DNA of 64,000 bases from Corynebacterium humireducens NBRC 106098 = DSM 45392 (GCF_000819445.1 NZ_CP005286.1:806001-870000); one strand, 5' to 3'; positions 7,566 to 17,482 are shown, numbered from the stretch's first letter. Notes: a model not told the origin generated them from the sequence alone. Program-made: numbers and translations.

Positions 7566-8990
7566 ATGCACCGCATCCTCCGTACCCTCCGGTCGACCGC
7601 GCTCCTCGCCGCGACCACGCTGCTCCTCACCGCCGTGCCCGTCCATGCCCAGCCCCATGACCACGGCATGGACCCCGACGTGGTCGTCAACCCCGCCGAC
7701 ACCCCGAACCGACCGGACTACCACGGCCCGGAGTCCAGCTCCTGGCTGCCGGGCGGGCTGCAGAGGATGTCCTCGGACCCGACCGTCTACGAGGGTTTCA
7801 TCCAGGATTTCCGCCCCCAGACCGTCAACCCCATGTTCCCGGGCGGCCGCGACCACCTGCCCAAGGCCGACATCGACATGGACCCGCAGATCCTCGCGCG
7901 CCTGCGTGAGTACGCGCGTGTCGACGGCGACCGGATCCGCCAGATCAACGCCTACTCGCCGTCCATGGGCCGGACGATCCCGCTCATCTGGATCGTGCCG
8001 GAGGACCTCTCCGAGCCGCGGCCGGTGGCCTACTTCCTCGGTGGCGGCGACGCCGGGCAGGGGCGCGACAACTGGATCACCAAGAGCGACATCGTCGACT
8101 TCTACTCCCAGCGCAACATCCACGTCATCATGCCGATGCTCGGCGCATACTCCATGTTCAGCGACTGGCTCGAGGACTACCCCGACCAGGGCGGGAAGCA
8201 GATGTGGGAGACGTTCCTCACCCACGAGCTGCCCGGCCCGCTCGAGGAGGCGCTCGGGGCGAACGGGAGGCGCAGCCTCGTCGGCATGTCCATGTCCGGC
8301 ACGACCGCCCTGCTGTACGCCACCCACCAGCCCGGCTTCTACGACTCCGTCGCGGCGCTGTCCGGCTGCGGTGACACGAACTCGTGGATCGGGCGCCGCA
8401 TCATCGCGTCGATCATCGAGAAGGGCAACGGCACCCCCGAGATGATGTGGGGCGCCCCCAACAGCGACTACTCCCGCTACCAGGACGCCATCATCAACGC
8501 CGAGCGGCTCCGGGACCAGCCCAACATGTACGTCTACAACGCCACGGGGCTGATGAACAGCGTCGACTTCGAGGGGCCCAACGCCCCGGAGGCCGAGTGG
8601 CAGCTCAAGGACCGCCTCACCATGGGACTGGTCATCGAGGCGGGCACCAACCTGTGCACCCACCGCCTCAAGGCCGCGACCGACGCCGCCGGCATCGACA
8701 CGATCCACTACGACTTCCGCACCACCGGCACCCACTCCTGGGACGCCTGGTGGAACGCCGTCCTCGAGTTCTGGCCGCTCCAGGCCCGCGGCTTCGGCAT
8801 CGACGCCGGTCCCGTCACCCCCGGCCTCGACGTCGGCTCCTCCGAGCCCGGACGCTTCCCGGACATCTGGGGCTCGGCCGCGCGCTCCTACGGCAGCGCC
8901 ACCGTCCCGTCACTGTCCTCGCTTCTCGACGACCCCGTGCTCTCCACCCGTTCCTCCCTCACCGGGAGCAGCGCGGAGGGGGATGAGTAG
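7566..8990 (+). CDS. Secreted corynomycolyltransferase / Ag85-family esterase
   Basis: 474 residues. Signal peptide about 1-28 (hydrophobic STALLAATTLLLTAVPVHA, cleavage at VHA-Q). It has the alpha/beta-hydrolase fold of antigen 85/Cmt enzymes, which move corynomycolates between trehalose esters and arabinogalactan in the cell envelope. The nucleophile elbow VGMSMSGTTAL matches Ag85 GLSMAGS and places the nucleophile at Ser242; the catalytic His is probably H390 in GTHSWDAWW. Cys278/Cys-type pairs (SGCGDTNS, TNLCTHR) may form disulfides. The C-terminal Ser/Leu-rich tail (from about 440) has no recognised domain. It converges on aceB across a hairpin terminator. Confidence 0.88.
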   Translation: MHRILRTLRSTALLAATTLLLTAVPVHAQPHDHGMDPDVVVNPADTPNRPDYHGPESSSWLPGGLQRMSSDPTVYEGFIQDFRPQTVNPMFPGGRDHLPKADIDMDPQILARLREYARVDGDRIRQINAYSPSMGRTIPLIWIVPEDLSEPRPVAYFLGGGDAGQGRDNWITKSDIVDFYSQRNIHVIMPMLGAYSMFSDWLEDYPDQGGKQMWETFLTHELPGPLEEALGANGRRSLVGMSMSGTTALLYATHQPGFYDSVAALSGCGDTNSWIGRRIIASIIEKGNGTPEMMWGAPNSDYSRYQDAIINAERLRDQPNMYVYNATGLMNSVDFEGPNAPEAEWQLKDRLTMGLVIEAGTNLCTHRLKAATDAAGIDTIHYDFRTTGTHSWDAWWNAVLEFWPLQARGFGIDAGPVTPGLDVGSSEPGRFPDIWGSAARSYGSATVPSLSSLLDDPVLSTRSSLTGSSAEGDE

Positions 8991-9024
8991 AGGGTCGATG
9001 CCGACGGCGTCGAAAAGCAGGAGA

Positions 9025-9054
9025 GCCCCGGCCACCGCGAACGGTGACCGGGGC
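9025..9054. terminator. Bidirectional hairpin terminator between the mycolyltransferase gene and aceB
   Basis: 12-bp arms CCCCGGCCACCG / CGGTGACCGGGG with one mismatch and a CGAA loop, extended by G-C pairs on each side, lying between two converging genes. No long T run follows on either strand. A GCGTCGAAAAGC motif copy lies 7 bp to its left (9007-9018). Confidence 0.7.
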
Positions 9055-9076
9055 CTCAGCCTGTCAGGGGCAGGGA

Positions 9077-11275
9077 CTACTTGATGCCCTGACGCTCCTT
9101 GAACTCACGACGCTTGGCGTGCAGGATCGGCTCGGTGTAGCCGGAGGGGGACTCGGTGCCCTTGAGGATCAGGTCCTTGGCCGACTGGAAACCGATGGAG
9201 TAGTCGAAGTCGACGGCCATCGGCAGGTAGGCCGGGTCACCCTCGTTCTGGCGGTCGACGACGACGGCCATGCGCTTGAGGGAGTCCAGGATCTGCTCCT
9301 CGGTGACGACACCGTGGACCAGCCAGTTGCACAGCAGCTGGGAGGAGATACGCAGGGTGGCGCGGTCCTCCATGAGGTCGACATCGTGGATGTCCGGGAC
9401 CTTGGAGCAGCCGACGCCCTGCTCGACCCAGCGGACGACGTAGCCCAGGATGGACTGGCAGTTGTTGTCCAGCTCCTCCTGGATCTCCTCCGCCGACCAC
9501 TCGGTGGACGGGGAGACCGGGACGGTCAGCAGGCCGTGGAAGGTGTCGCGACGGCCGGCGGCCTTGAGCTCCTCCTGGACCTTGAAGACGTCGACCTCGT
9601 GGTAGTGGGTGGCGTGCAGGACGGCACCGGTCGGGGACGGGACCCACGCGGTGTTGGCACCCTCCCGCGGCTGACCGATCTTGGCCTCGAGCATCTCGCC
9701 CATGAGCTCGGTCATGGCCCACATGCCCTTACCGATCTGGGACTTGCCGGACAGGCCGCGGGCCAGGCCGGCGTCGACGTTGGAGTCCTCGTAGGACTGC
9801 TTCCAGGTCTCCTTCTGCATGTCGGCCTTGCGGACCATCGGGCCGGCGTACATGGAGGTGTGGATCTCATCGCCGGTGCGGTCGAGGAAGCCGGTGTTGA
9901 TGAAGGCCAGGCGGTCGGCGACAGCCATGATGCAGGCGTCCAGGTTGACGGAGGTGCGACGCTCCTCATCCATGACGCCGACCTTGAGGGTGTAGCGCGG
10001 CAGGCCGAGCAGGTCCTCGACGCGGCCGAAGAGCTCGTTGGTGAAGGCGACCTCGTCCGGGCCGTGCTGCTTCGGCTTGACGATGTAGATGGAGCCGGTG
10101 CGGGAGTTGCGCATCGGGTTGCGGACGTCCAGGCCCGGGATGGCGCAGACGACGGTGATGACGGCGTCCATGATGCCCTCGAAGATCTCCTCACCGTCGA
10201 TGAGGATGGCCGGGTTCTGCATCAGGTGGCCGACGTTGCGGACGAACAGCAGGGAGCGGCCGTGCAGGCGGATGTCGGTGCCGTTGCGGCCGATGAACTC
10301 GCGGTCCTGGTTGAGGCGACGGGTGAAGGTCTTGTCACCCTTGGTGACCTCCTCCTTGAGGTCGCCGGTGTTCAGGCCGTACCAGTTGCGGTAGCCGATG
10401 ACCTTGTCCTCGGCGTCGACGGCGGCGACGGAGTCCTCGAAGTCCATGATGGTGGAGACGGCGGCCTCGAGGACGATGTCCTTGACGCCGGCCTTGTCGT
10501 CCTTGCCCACCGGGGTGGACGGGTCGATCTGGATCTCGATGTGGAGACCGTTGTTGCGCAGCAGGATGGAGGCCGGGTCCTCGAGGGTGCCGGTGAAGCC
10601 GCGGTAGGCGGTCTTGTCCTGCAGGCGGAACCCCTCGTCGCCGACGTGGGCGGCCAGGTAGCCGTCGGTGATGGAGTAGCGGTCGACGTCGGCGTGGGAG
10701 GCGCCGTCCAGCGGGACAGCCTTGTCCAGGAAGTCACGACCCCAGGCGATGACCTTCTTGCCGCGGACCGGGTTGTAGCCCTGACCCTTCTCGGCGCCGT
10801 CCTCCTCGGAGATGGCGTTGGTGCCGTAGAGGGCGTCGTAGAGGGAGCCCCAGCGGGCGTTGGCGGCATTCAGAGCGAAGCGAGCGTTGAGGATCGGGAC
10901 CACGAGCTGCGGGCCGGCGGTGGTGGCGATCTCATCGTCGATGCCGCGGGTGCGGATCTCGCCCTCCTCCGGGGCGTCGACGAGGTAGCCGATCTCACGC
11001 AGGAAGGCCTCGTGCTCAGCCGGGTCCGGCTGGCCCGGGTTGGCCTTGAAGTACTCGTCGAGCTGAGCCTGCAGCTCGTCACGACGTGCGAGCAGCTCCT
11101 TGTTGCGGGGGGTGAAATCCTTGACGATCTCTGCGAAGCCGGCCCAGAACTCGTCGGCGTTGACGCCCACGGCCGGGAGGACCTCATTGGCGAGGAAGTC
11201 GTGCAGGACCTTGGCGACCTGAAGGCCGGCAACTTCGATGCGCTCGGTGGTGTCCTTCGGCTCAGTCTGGGTCAT
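9077..11275 (-). CDS. aceB: Malate synthase G
   Basis: 732 residues, full length for the monomeric G-type enzyme used by corynebacteria. It condenses glyoxylate with acetyl-CoA to malate in the glyoxylate shunt. Recognisable core segments are [23 protein letters not shown]-like [36 protein letters not shown] and [21 protein letters not shown] precedes the ATG (11273-11275). It is transcribed divergently from aceA across a 464-bp control region. A very long open frame on the opposite strand is only a codon-bias shadow. Confidence 0.96.
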   Translation of the reverse strand: MTQTEPKDTTERIEVAGLQVAKVLHDFLANEVLPAVGVNADEFWAGFAEIVKDFTPRNKELLARRDELQAQLDEYFKANPGQPDPAEHEAFLREIGYLVDAPEEGEIRTRGIDDEIATTAGPQLVVPILNARFALNAANARWGSLYDALYGTNAISEEDGAEKGQGYNPVRGKKVIAWGRDFLDKAVPLDGASHADVDRYSITDGYLAAHVGDEGFRLQDKTAYRGFTGTLEDPASILLRNNGLHIEIQIDPSTPVGKDDKAGVKDIVLEAAVSTIMDFEDSVAAVDAEDKVIGYRNWYGLNTGDLKEEVTKGDKTFTRRLNQDREFIGRNGTDIRLHGRSLLFVRNVGHLMQNPAILIDGEEIFEGIMDAVITVVCAIPGLDVRNPMRNSRTGSIYIVKPKQHGPDEVAFTNELFGRVEDLLGLPRYTLKVGVMDEERRTSVNLDACIMAVADRLAFINTGFLDRTGDEIHTSMYAGPMVRKADMQKETWKQSYEDSNVDAGLARGLSGKSQIGKGMWAMTELMGEMLEAKIGQPREGANTAWVPSPTGAVLHATHYHEVDVFKVQEELKAAGRRDTFHGLLTVPVSPSTEWSAEEIQEELDNNCQSILGYVVRWVEQGVGCSKVPDIHDVDLMEDRATLRISSQLLCNWLVHGVVTEEQILDSLKRMAVVVDRQNEGDPAYLPMAVDFDYSIGFQSAKDLILKGTESPSGYTEPILHAKRREFKERQGIK

Positions 11276-11739
11276 CTGAATGCTCCTTGGATGCTGGGGA
11301 ATGCGGAATTATTCGCGGCTAGGCGACGCCTCCACCCTAAGTGATTCCAGTCACGGGGTAAACGGTTTCACCAATTTAGCCGTGCACTACCCCTGCGGTG
11401 GCAGGTGTCTCTTTGCTGGATTCGGGTATGAATTTAATAGTCAGTGCCGGTACCAGCGCTTTTGTTTTTCTTTCGTTTGTGCAGGCCACGGGGCTGGGGG
11501 TAATTCGGGCATCGGGTTGGGTTTGCTTGTGGGATTTGCAAAGTTAGCAAAATCCCCCACTACCCCCGCACACAATTTAGACCCCCCGATCCATTGACGG
11601 CACGCACTTTTCCAGGCAACCTGTGAGTCATGCCACCGATTACGGTTTAAGACACCCAAAGGTGGATCCTCCTCCATCCCCACGCCGGCGGCCCGCGAGG
11701 TCCCGTCCGGCAACGAAGACAGGAAAGTGAGTCCTCTCT
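11276..11739. promoter_or_regulatory. aceB-aceA divergent control region
   Basis: 464 bp without a gene. Seen: GTGATTCCAGTCAC at 11341-11354, which fits the GlxR/CRP core TGTGA-N6-TCACA at 8 of 10 positions, 66 bp from the aceB start. Also GGGATTTGCAAAGTTAGCAA at 11531-11550, followed by AATCCC, an imperfect palindrome that closely resembles the RamB consensus (AAAGTTTGCAAA type). There are several A/C-C4-5 or G4-5-T blocks around 11388, 11489-11501 and 11553-11566 of the kind bound by RamA. In C. glutamicum these three regulators control aceA/aceB on acetate; their action here is inferred. Confidence 0.65.
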
Positions 11740-13032
11740 ATGACCACTACCGGCCAGGCACGTACTGCAGCTGAAATCCAGAAGGACTGGGACGAGAACC
11801 CCCGCTGGGAAGGCATCAAGCGCGATTACACCGCTGAGCAGGTCGAGCAGCTCCAGGGCAACGTGATCGAGGAGCACACCCTCGCACGCCGCGGTGCTGA
11901 GATCCTCTGGGAGAAGGTTTCCAAGCGCGACGGCTCCTACATCAACTCTCTCGGTGCTCTCACCGGTAACATGGCTGTCCAGCAGGCCCGCGCCGGCCTG
12001 CAGGCTGTCTACCTCTCCGGCTGGCAGGTCGCCGGTGACGCCAACCTCTCCGGCCACACCTACCCGGACCAGTCCCTGTACCCGGCCAACTCCGTTCCGG
12101 CTGTTGTCCGTCGCATCAACAACGCTCTGCTGCGTGCCGACGAGATCGCCCGCGTCGAGGGCGACGACACCGTCGAGGACTGGCTGCTCCCGATCGTCGC
12201 TGACGGTGAGGCCGGCTTCGGTGGCGCTCTGAACGTCTACGAGCTCCAGAAGGCCATGATCGCCGCTGGTGCCGCTGGTACCCACTGGGAGGATCAGCTC
12301 GCTTCCGAGAAGAAGTGTGGCCACCTCGGTGGCAAGGTCCTGATCCCGACCCAGCAGCACATCCGCACCCTGACCTCCGCTCGCCTGGCTGCCGACGTCG
12401 CCAACGTTCCGACCGTCGTCATCGCCCGTACCGACGCTGAGGCTGCAACCCTCATCACCTCCGATGTCGATGACCGCGACAAGCCGTTCATCACCGGTGA
12501 CCGCACCGCTGAGGGCTTCTACAAGATCCAGAACGGCCTCGAGCCCTGCATCGCCCGTGCGAAGGCCTACGCCCCGTACTCCGACCTGATCTGGATGGAG
12601 ACCGGCACCCCGGACCTCGAGCTCGCCAAGAAGTTCGCTGAGGGCGTCCGCGAGGAGTTCCCGGACCAGCTGCTGTCCTACAACTGCTCCCCGTCCTTCA
12701 ACTGGTCCGCACACCTCGATGCAGACGAGATCGCCAAGTTCCAGAAGGAGCTGGGCAAGATGGGCTTCACCTTCCAGTTCATCACCCTGGCTGGCTTCCA
12801 CGCCCTGAACTACGGCATGTTCGACCTGGCCTACGGCTACGCTCGCGAGGGCATGACCGCCTTCGTCGACCTGCAGAACCGCGAGTTCAAGGCTGCCGAG
12901 GAGCGCGGCTTCACCGCCGTCCGCCACCAGCGTGAGGTCGGTGCCGGCTACTTCGACACCATCGCCACCACCGTTGACCCGGAGTCCTCCACCACCGCAC
13001 TGAAGGGCTCCACCGAGGAAGGCCAGTTCTAA
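11740..13032 (+). CDS. aceA: Isocitrate lyase
   Basis: 430 residues, full length. It cleaves isocitrate to glyoxylate and succinate, feeding malate synthase. The class signature KKCGHLGGK is at 191-199 with catalytic C193. Other conserved segments are [32 protein letters not shown] and YNCSPSFNW. Third codon positions show a marked T/C preference (many GCT, GGT, GTT codons) unlike the neighbouring genes, which is typical of strongly expressed corynebacterial genes. A hairpin with a T tract follows. Confidence 0.97.
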   Translation: MTTTGQARTAAEIQKDWDENPRWEGIKRDYTAEQVEQLQGNVIEEHTLARRGAEILWEKVSKRDGSYINSLGALTGNMAVQQARAGLQAVYLSGWQVAGDANLSGHTYPDQSLYPANSVPAVVRRINNALLRADEIARVEGDDTVEDWLLPIVADGEAGFGGALNVYELQKAMIAAGAAGTHWEDQLASEKKCGHLGGKVLIPTQQHIRTLTSARLAADVANVPTVVIARTDAEAATLITSDVDDRDKPFITGDRTAEGFYKIQNGLEPCIARAKAYAPYSDLIWMETGTPDLELAKKFAEGVREEFPDQLLSYNCSPSFNWSAHLDADEIAKFQKELGKMGFTFQFITLAGFHALNYGMFDLAYGYAREGMTAFVDLQNREFKAAEERGFTAVRHQREVGAGYFDTIATTVDPESSTTALKGSTEEGQF

Positions 13033-13062
13033 GAACTGACTGCTTCGACAAGCTAGTGCCGT

Positions 13063-13102
13063 AAGCGGCGTGCATCGTGAGTCACTCACGGGCACGCCGC
13101 TT
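13063..13102 (+). terminator. aceA terminator
   Basis: 11-bp perfect arms AAGCGGCGTGC / GCACGCCGCTT around an inner palindrome CGTGAGTCACTCACG, then CGTGCTTTT. It ends 30 bp downstream of the aceA stop, ahead of the RraA-like gene. Confidence 0.8.
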
Positions 13103-13152
13103 CGTGCTTTTCAGATCCGATCCCACCACACCTACCCCCGAGAGGCTGATCC

Positions 13153-13656
13153 ATGACCATCACCTTCATCGCCACCGCCGACCTCGTCGACATCATCGGC
13201 GAGGATGTCGTCCGCTCCTGCGACACCCAGTTCCAGAACTTCGGCGGCATCACCGAGTTCTGCGGCCCCATCACCACCATCAAGTGCTTCCAGGACAACG
13301 GACTGGTCAAGTCCACCCTGAACAGCCCGGGCAACGGTGGCGTCCTCGTCGTCGACGGTGACTCCTCCGTCCACACCGCGCTCATGGGCGACATGATCGC
13401 CGCCGCCGGTGTGAAGAACGGCTGGGCCGGCGTGGTCATCCTCGGCGCGATCCGCGACTCCGCGGTCATCCGTGAGATGGAGTTCGGCACCAAGGCACTG
13501 GGCACCAACCCGCGGAAGTCCGCGAAGGCCTCGGCCGGCGAGAAGGACATCACCGTCTCATTCGGTGGCGTCGACTTCGTCCCGGGTCACATCCTCTACG
13601 CGGACTCCGACGGCATCGTCGTCAGCGAGGAGCCGGTCGAGGCTCCGGCGGAGTAG
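13153..13656 (+). CDS. RraA-like protein (4-hydroxy-4-methyl-2-oxoglutarate aldolase / RNase E inhibitor family)
   Basis: 167 residues, the typical size. Conserved segments: the start [38 protein letters not shown] and [20 protein letters not shown], where the IRD arginine-aspartate of the HMG-aldolase site is present, and [11 protein letters not shown]. RraA proteins of actinobacteria lack RNase E partners in many cases and may be metal-dependent aldolases; which applies here is not clear. GAGAGG lies before the ATG. It has its own terminator, and lies just after aceA but behind the aceA terminator. Confidence 0.85.
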   Translation: MTITFIATADLVDIIGEDVVRSCDTQFQNFGGITEFCGPITTIKCFQDNGLVKSTLNSPGNGGVLVVDGDSSVHTALMGDMIAAAGVKNGWAGVVILGAIRDSAVIREMEFGTKALGTNPRKSAKASAGEKDITVSFGGVDFVPGHILYADSDGIVVSEEPVEAPAE

Positions 13657-13681
13657 CTCCGGACCTTTCCGCGCCCCGACG

Positions 13682-13719
13682 ACGGCCCGGCTCCAGCGTG
13701 TCAGCTGGTGCCGGGCCGT
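13682..13719 (+). terminator. Terminator of the RraA-like gene
   Basis: 10-bp arms ACGGCCCGGC / GCCGGGCCGT enclosing a second stem CCAGC/GCTGG, followed by TTTCGTGT. Confidence 0.75.
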
Positions 13720-14158
13720 TTCGTGTCCGCCGGGATAAGGGAATGCCGAGGACGTCGAGAAGCTCGCTGGCCACCCCCGTTTCGCCGAGGGAGAGCTCGT
13801 GGCAGTGGACCTGGCACGAGGAGCCCGCGCTGCGCTCCTTCGTCCGGCGCCTGCGCAACTAGGTCCCGGAGGCGTACTTCTTCGCCCTCGACATGGGACT
13901 CATGGAGCGGGATGCGATGACCATCAACGACAAGCTCGGCAGCGGGTGTGCAGTGGTCACGTCCTACGAGCTTAACGGCGTGTCCTTCGGCAAGCTGGGT
14001 GTCACCGTCTACGGCGTCGCCGGCCGCGACATCCCCGAGCTGCTCGCCGAGACCGCGCGGTCTGGAGCCACCACCCACAAGGCGGCACGGGCCCTCTCCC
14101 AGCAGCGAGTGCGGGCGGCGATGGAGTACCGCGGGGGAGTGCCCTCTGCCTGCCTGAG
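13720..14158 (+). pseudogene. Decayed coding remnant, family not recognised
   Basis: About 440 bp without an intact gene. From about 13795 the + strand reads like coding sequence (...WHEEPALRSFVRRLRN), then meets an in-frame TAG at 13860-13862, and continues in the same frame VPEAYFFALDMGLMERDAMT... to about 14155, where it collides with the 3' end of the TetR gene. Codon use is coding-like on both sides of the stop. I do not recognise the family. It could also be two short unrelated frames. A copy of the ACGTCGAGAAGC motif lies at 13752. Confidence 0.3.
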
Positions 14159-14752
14159 TCAGGCCAGCCGCACCACGTCGAAGGCCCGGCGGACCAGCTC
14201 CTCAGCTGCAGCCGGGTTCTTCGGCTCCGGGAGGGAGATGTAGTGCTGGAGGGCGGTCTGGGCGACAGCGGCGGCCGCGCGGATGGCCACCTCGGACTCG
14301 AAGTCGTCCATGCCGGTGGCGCGGGTGCGCAGTTTGTCGAAGAGGGGGCGCAGCTTCTCGTCCAGCTCGTGGACGGCGGCCGCACCCCGCATGGTGAGCA
14401 GCAGATCGGCCACGCGGAACAGGGAGGCGAAGGAGTCGAGGTGTGTGTCCACCCCGCCGTGGCCGCGCAGGCCTTCGATGATGACCCACTGGATGGCGTC
14501 GAAAAGCGAGGCGTCAGCGGGGGCGTGGCGCAGGTGTCCGAGCAGGTCGGTGACCCGGTCGACCATGAACTCCGTGAGGGCCTCGTCCATCGCGGCGAAG
14601 TAGTTGTGGAAGGTGCGCGTCGAGACGCCGACGGCCTCGGAGACGGCCGCGACCGTCAGTGCCTCAGCGCCCTGCTCGAGGGCCAGGCCGGCGGCGGCCC
14701 GGGCGATCCGGGCGCGGGTCGCGGCCTTCTTGCTCTCACGCAGTCCGGACAT
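14159..14752 (-). CDS. TetR-family transcriptional regulator (of the adjacent MMPL exporter)
   Basis: 197 residues. The N-terminal TetR helix-turn-helix is at about residues 8-54 (TRARIARAAAGLALEQGAEA, VAAVSEAVGVSTRTFHNYF), with a less conserved ligand domain after it. Start ATG 14750-14752 (MSGLRESKK) lies inside the last codons of the MMPL gene (17-bp overlap), so the two genes are one transcript and the regulator probably controls its own operon. The likely operator is the TTGCAC-N5-GTGCAA palindrome at 17074-17090. The ligand is unknown. Confidence 0.85.
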   Translation of the reverse strand: MSGLRESKKAATRARIARAAAGLALEQGAEALTVAAVSEAVGVSTRTFHNYFAAMDEALTEFMVDRVTDLLGHLRHAPADASLFDAIQWVIIEGLRGHGGVDTHLDSFASLFRVADLLLTMRGAAAVHELDEKLRPLFDKLRTRATGMDDFESEVAIRAAAAVAQTALQHYISLPEPKNPAAAEELVRRAFDVVRLA

Positions 14753-17054
14753 CCTTGAGCCCTTCCCCTTCCACGTCAACTGTAGGCAGGATACGGTCCA
14801 GCCAGCGGGGGAGCCACCAGGCGCGCTCGTCGAGAAGGAACATCGTCGCCGGGATGATCATCATGCGGACGACGAAGGCGTCGAGCGCCACGGCGACGGC
14901 GAGGGCGAAGCCCATCGTCTTGATGAACACCATGTCCTGCGCCATGAACGCCGCGAACACGGAGATCATGATGAGCGCGGCGGCGGTGACCACGCGGGCG
15001 CCGTGCTTGAAACCGTTGGAGGTGGCGTTGCCGGCGGTCTTGCCGTGCGACCAGCCCTCGCGCATGCGTGTGACCAGGAAGACCTGGTAGTCCATGGCGA
15101 GGCCGAACACGAGACCGATGAGCATGATCGGCAGGAAGCTCAGCAGCGGCTGCGGGTCGTCGATGAGCCCGAGCCAGCCCTCCTGGAAGAGTGCGACGGT
15201 GACGCCGAAGGTGGCCGCCACCGACAGTCCGAAGCCCAGGGCGGCGATGAGCGGCACCCAGATGGAGCGGAAGACGAGCAGCAGGACCAGGAACGCGAGC
15301 GCCAGGACGATGCCGACGTAGGGGAGCAGGACGTCCTGCAGACGGTCGGAGACGTCGTCGAAGATCGCGGTGGCGCCGGTGACACCGAAGGGGACACCGA
15401 GGTCGGTGTCGCGCAGGTCGGCCAGCAGCTGCGTGGCGGCGGGGTCGGTGGCCTCGAACTCCGGGGTGATGAGCACCTGCGCCGCCCCGAGGTCATCGGT
15501 GGTGGCGACGACCTGGGCGTTGGCCACGCCGTCGGTGGACACGAGCTTCTCGACGCCCCCGCCCATCACCACCGGACGCTCCTGCGGGTCGACCTCCGCG
15601 AGGTCGAGGAGGGCGATCATCGGGGCGTCACGGCCCGGGCCGAAGGCGTCGGCGGTGATCTCGTGCGCGATGCGCGGCGGGGTGCCCGGGGTGGCGGAGC
15701 CGTCGGTGGGCATGGCCAGGCGCATGTTCAGGGCGGGGACAGCCAGCAGACCCAGCAGGATGACGCCGACGAGCAGGTGCGCGACGGGGCGCTGACGCAC
15801 GCGGCGCACCCAGCGCAGACCCATCGTGGGATGGTCGTCCTCCGGGTCCGGGGCCTTGATGCCGGGGACACGGGCGGCGAACACGCGGGTGCCGAACAGA
15901 CCGACCAGCGCCGGCAGGAACGTCAGTGCGATGAGCACGGCGATGGCGACGGTGGCCGCGGCGGCCAGAGCCATCGTGGTGAGGAAGGGGATGTTGATGA
16001 TCGACAGCGCTGCCAGCGCGATGAGCACCGTGAGGCCGGCGAAGATGACGGCTGAACCGGCGGTGCCGACGGCCATGCCCATCGCATGCGCGCGGGTGTC
16101 ACGGTCCATGCCGCGCAGACGCTGCGCGAGGTCCTTCGGATCCAGGTCGTTGGCACCGGTGGCCTTGATGAGCTCCGTGCGGAAACGGGAGACGATGAAC
16201 AGGGCGTAGTCGATGCCCACGGCCAGGCCGATCATGGTGGCCAGGACCGGGGTCATGTCGGAGACGTCGTCGCTGACCGCGGTGGTCAGCTGCACGCCGA
16301 GGAAACCGATGGCCACGCCGATGATCGCGGAGATGAGCGGCATGCCCGCGGCCACGACGGAGCCGAAGGTGATGATGAGCACCAGTGCGGCCACACCCAG
16401 GCCGATCGCCTCGGAGGTCATGTTGATGTCACCGGACATCGCGCCGAAGGTGTTGCCGTTGTAGACGACGGTGAGATCCCCCTCGTCGTAACGGTCGAGG
16501 ATGTCGGTGACGGTGGCGACGTCGGAGGTGGGGACGTCGAGCATGGTGTCGGCGTCGAAACGCACGGTGACGATGCCGGTGGTCTCATCCGCGCTCAGCG
16601 GGCTGACGGTGGCCAGATCCGCCCGGATCTTCTCCTGGGGCATGCCCTGGGCCTCCATCTGGGGCACCATCTGCGCCTGCAGGCCCTGGGAGGCCATGAC
16701 GGGGTCGACGATGGTCTCCGGGTCGCTCAGCAGGCCGGTGTCGCGGACCTCGGCGAGCATCTCGTCGACCTCGGCGGCGACGACCGGGTCGGTGAGGGTC
16801 GTGCCCTCCGGAGCCCGGATGACGATGTTGCCGGTGGGCGCGTTGGTCGGGTCCTCCGCAGCGGGGAAGATCTCCTGCATCTTCTCCATCGTGACCACGG
16901 AGTCGAGCCCCGGGATGGTGAAGGAGGACGAGGGCTTCTGCGCGAAGGCACCTGCCAGACCGCCGACGGCGAGCAGGAGGATGAGCCAGAAGGCGAGGAA
17001 GGGCCAGGAACGGCGGTACGCCGCGGATCCCAGGCGGTAGAGGAATGTTGCCAT
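14736..17054 (-). CDS. MMPL/RND-family exporter
   Basis: 772 residues with the two-fold MMPL architecture. TM1 (about 14-36), a periplasmic domain to about 195, TM2-6 with the motif MIGLAVGIDYALFIVSRFR, a second TM near 375, a second extracytoplasmic domain, then TM8-12 with IGLVFGLAMDYQVFLVTRMR. MMPL proteins export lipids, siderophores or drugs using the proton gradient; in corynebacteria some move trehalose corynomycolate (CmpL), but the single TetR partner argues for a drug or lipid efflux role. The length is short of the larger CmpL proteins. TAATCT 6 nt before the ATG suggests a leaderless start. Confidence 0.88.
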   Translation of the reverse strand: MATFLYRLGSAAYRRSWPFLAFWLILLLAVGGLAGAFAQKPSSSFTIPGLDSVVTMEKMQEIFPAAEDPTNAPTGNIVIRAPEGTTLTDPVVAAEVDEMLAEVRDTGLLSDPETIVDPVMASQGLQAQMVPQMEAQGMPQEKIRADLATVSPLSADETTGIVTVRFDADTMLDVPTSDVATVTDILDRYDEGDLTVVYNGNTFGAMSGDINMTSEAIGLGVAALVLIITFGSVVAAGMPLISAIIGVAIGFLGVQLTTAVSDDVSDMTPVLATMIGLAVGIDYALFIVSRFRTELIKATGANDLDPKDLAQRLRGMDRDTRAHAMGMAVGTAGSAVIFAGLTVLIALAALSIINIPFLTTMALAAAATVAIAVLIALTFLPALVGLFGTRVFAARVPGIKAPDPEDDHPTMGLRWVRRVRQRPVAHLLVGVILLGLLAVPALNMRLAMPTDGSATPGTPPRIAHEITADAFGPGRDAPMIALLDLAEVDPQERPVVMGGGVEKLVSTDGVANAQVVATTDDLGAAQVLITPEFEATDPAATQLLADLRDTDLGVPFGVTGATAIFDDVSDRLQDVLLPYVGIVLALAFLVLLLVFRSIWVPLIAALGFGLSVAATFGVTVALFQEGWLGLIDDPQPLLSFLPIMLIGLVFGLAMDYQVFLVTRMREGWSHGKTAGNATSNGFKHGARVVTAAALIMISVFAAFMAQDMVFIKTMGFALAVAVALDAFVVRMMIIPATMFLLDERAWWLPRWLDRILPTVDVEGEGLKDVRTA

Positions 17055-17060
17055 GCGCCC

Positions 17061-17090
17061 AGATTAGGGAATGTTGCACGTCGTGTGCAA
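17061..17090 (-). promoter_or_regulatory. Promoter and TetR-type operator of the MMPL operon
   Basis: Reading leftward: TTGCAC (complement of 17085-17090), 18 nt, then TAATCT (complement of 17061-17066), 6 nt, then ATG. The -35 hexamer is one arm of a perfect inverted repeat TTGCAC-GTCGT-GTGCAA (17074-17090), so a bound repressor would block the promoter. The best candidate repressor is the TetR protein encoded at the end of the same operon; this is an inference. Confidence 0.6.
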
Positions 17091-17121
17091 ACTTGCATGG
17101 CTGGTGCAGGAAAGTGGAGGG

Positions 17122-17481
17122 CTACTCCACCACGACGCCGAGGTTGAGGCCCTCGATTTCGTAGGCGCCGGCACCGCCGGCGACCTGTGCTGTCAGATTG
17201 TCCGCCACCGACGGAGTGAGTGGGATGATCCAGCCGCGCTTCGGGTCGTGGGCGGGGACGAGGCGCTCATCCTTCACCGGGATGAGGTTGACCACCAGCT
17301 CGCCGTCGACCAACGCGACCGCCTGGCGGGAGGCGGTGGCGTCGAGAAGCAGGGACGCCGTGGCGGCCGACACCGTGAGCACCACCATCGACTCGGCGGT
17401 GTGGACCGCCATGCCGTCGACGGGGATGCGGGGGAGGTCGGTGGGGACGTCGACAAGTTCCCGGCGACGGAACCACGCCAT
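17122..17481 (-). CDS. Hypothetical protein, probably co-transcribed with prfC
   Basis: 119 residues, MAWFRRRELVDVPTDLPRIP at the start, no signal peptide, no helix-turn-helix, no clear membrane helix. The pattern of short beta-strand-like stretches (MVVLTVSAATASLLLDA, ALVDGELVVNLIPV, GAYEIEGLNLGVVVE) suggests a small all-beta or alpha/beta protein. Family not recognised. Its ATG (17479-17481) is one base from the prfC stop codon, so it is read from the prfC transcript. Confidence 0.6.
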   Translation of the reverse strand: MAWFRRRELVDVPTDLPRIPVDGMAVHTAESMVVLTVSAATASLLLDATASRQAVALVDGELVVNLIPVKDERLVPAHDPKRGWIIPLTPSVADNLTAQVAGGAGAYEIEGLNLGVVVE

Positions 17482-17482
17482 G

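Noticed and set aside
9044..11344. A 766-codon open frame opposite aceB, and similar very long ones opposite aceA (11647-13095), the MMPL gene (14604-16055) and mfd (54753-57248)
   Set aside because: Translations are low-complexity (Gly/Val/Asp/Leu-rich or Arg/Ala-rich) shadows of GC-rich third positions in the real genes; no start signals or family features.
13985..14001. CCTTCGGCAAGC and similar sequences as motif copies
   Set aside because: Two or more mismatches to GCGTCGRNAAGC; not counted. TCGTCGRNAAGC and ACGTCGRNAAGC were kept only as near matches.
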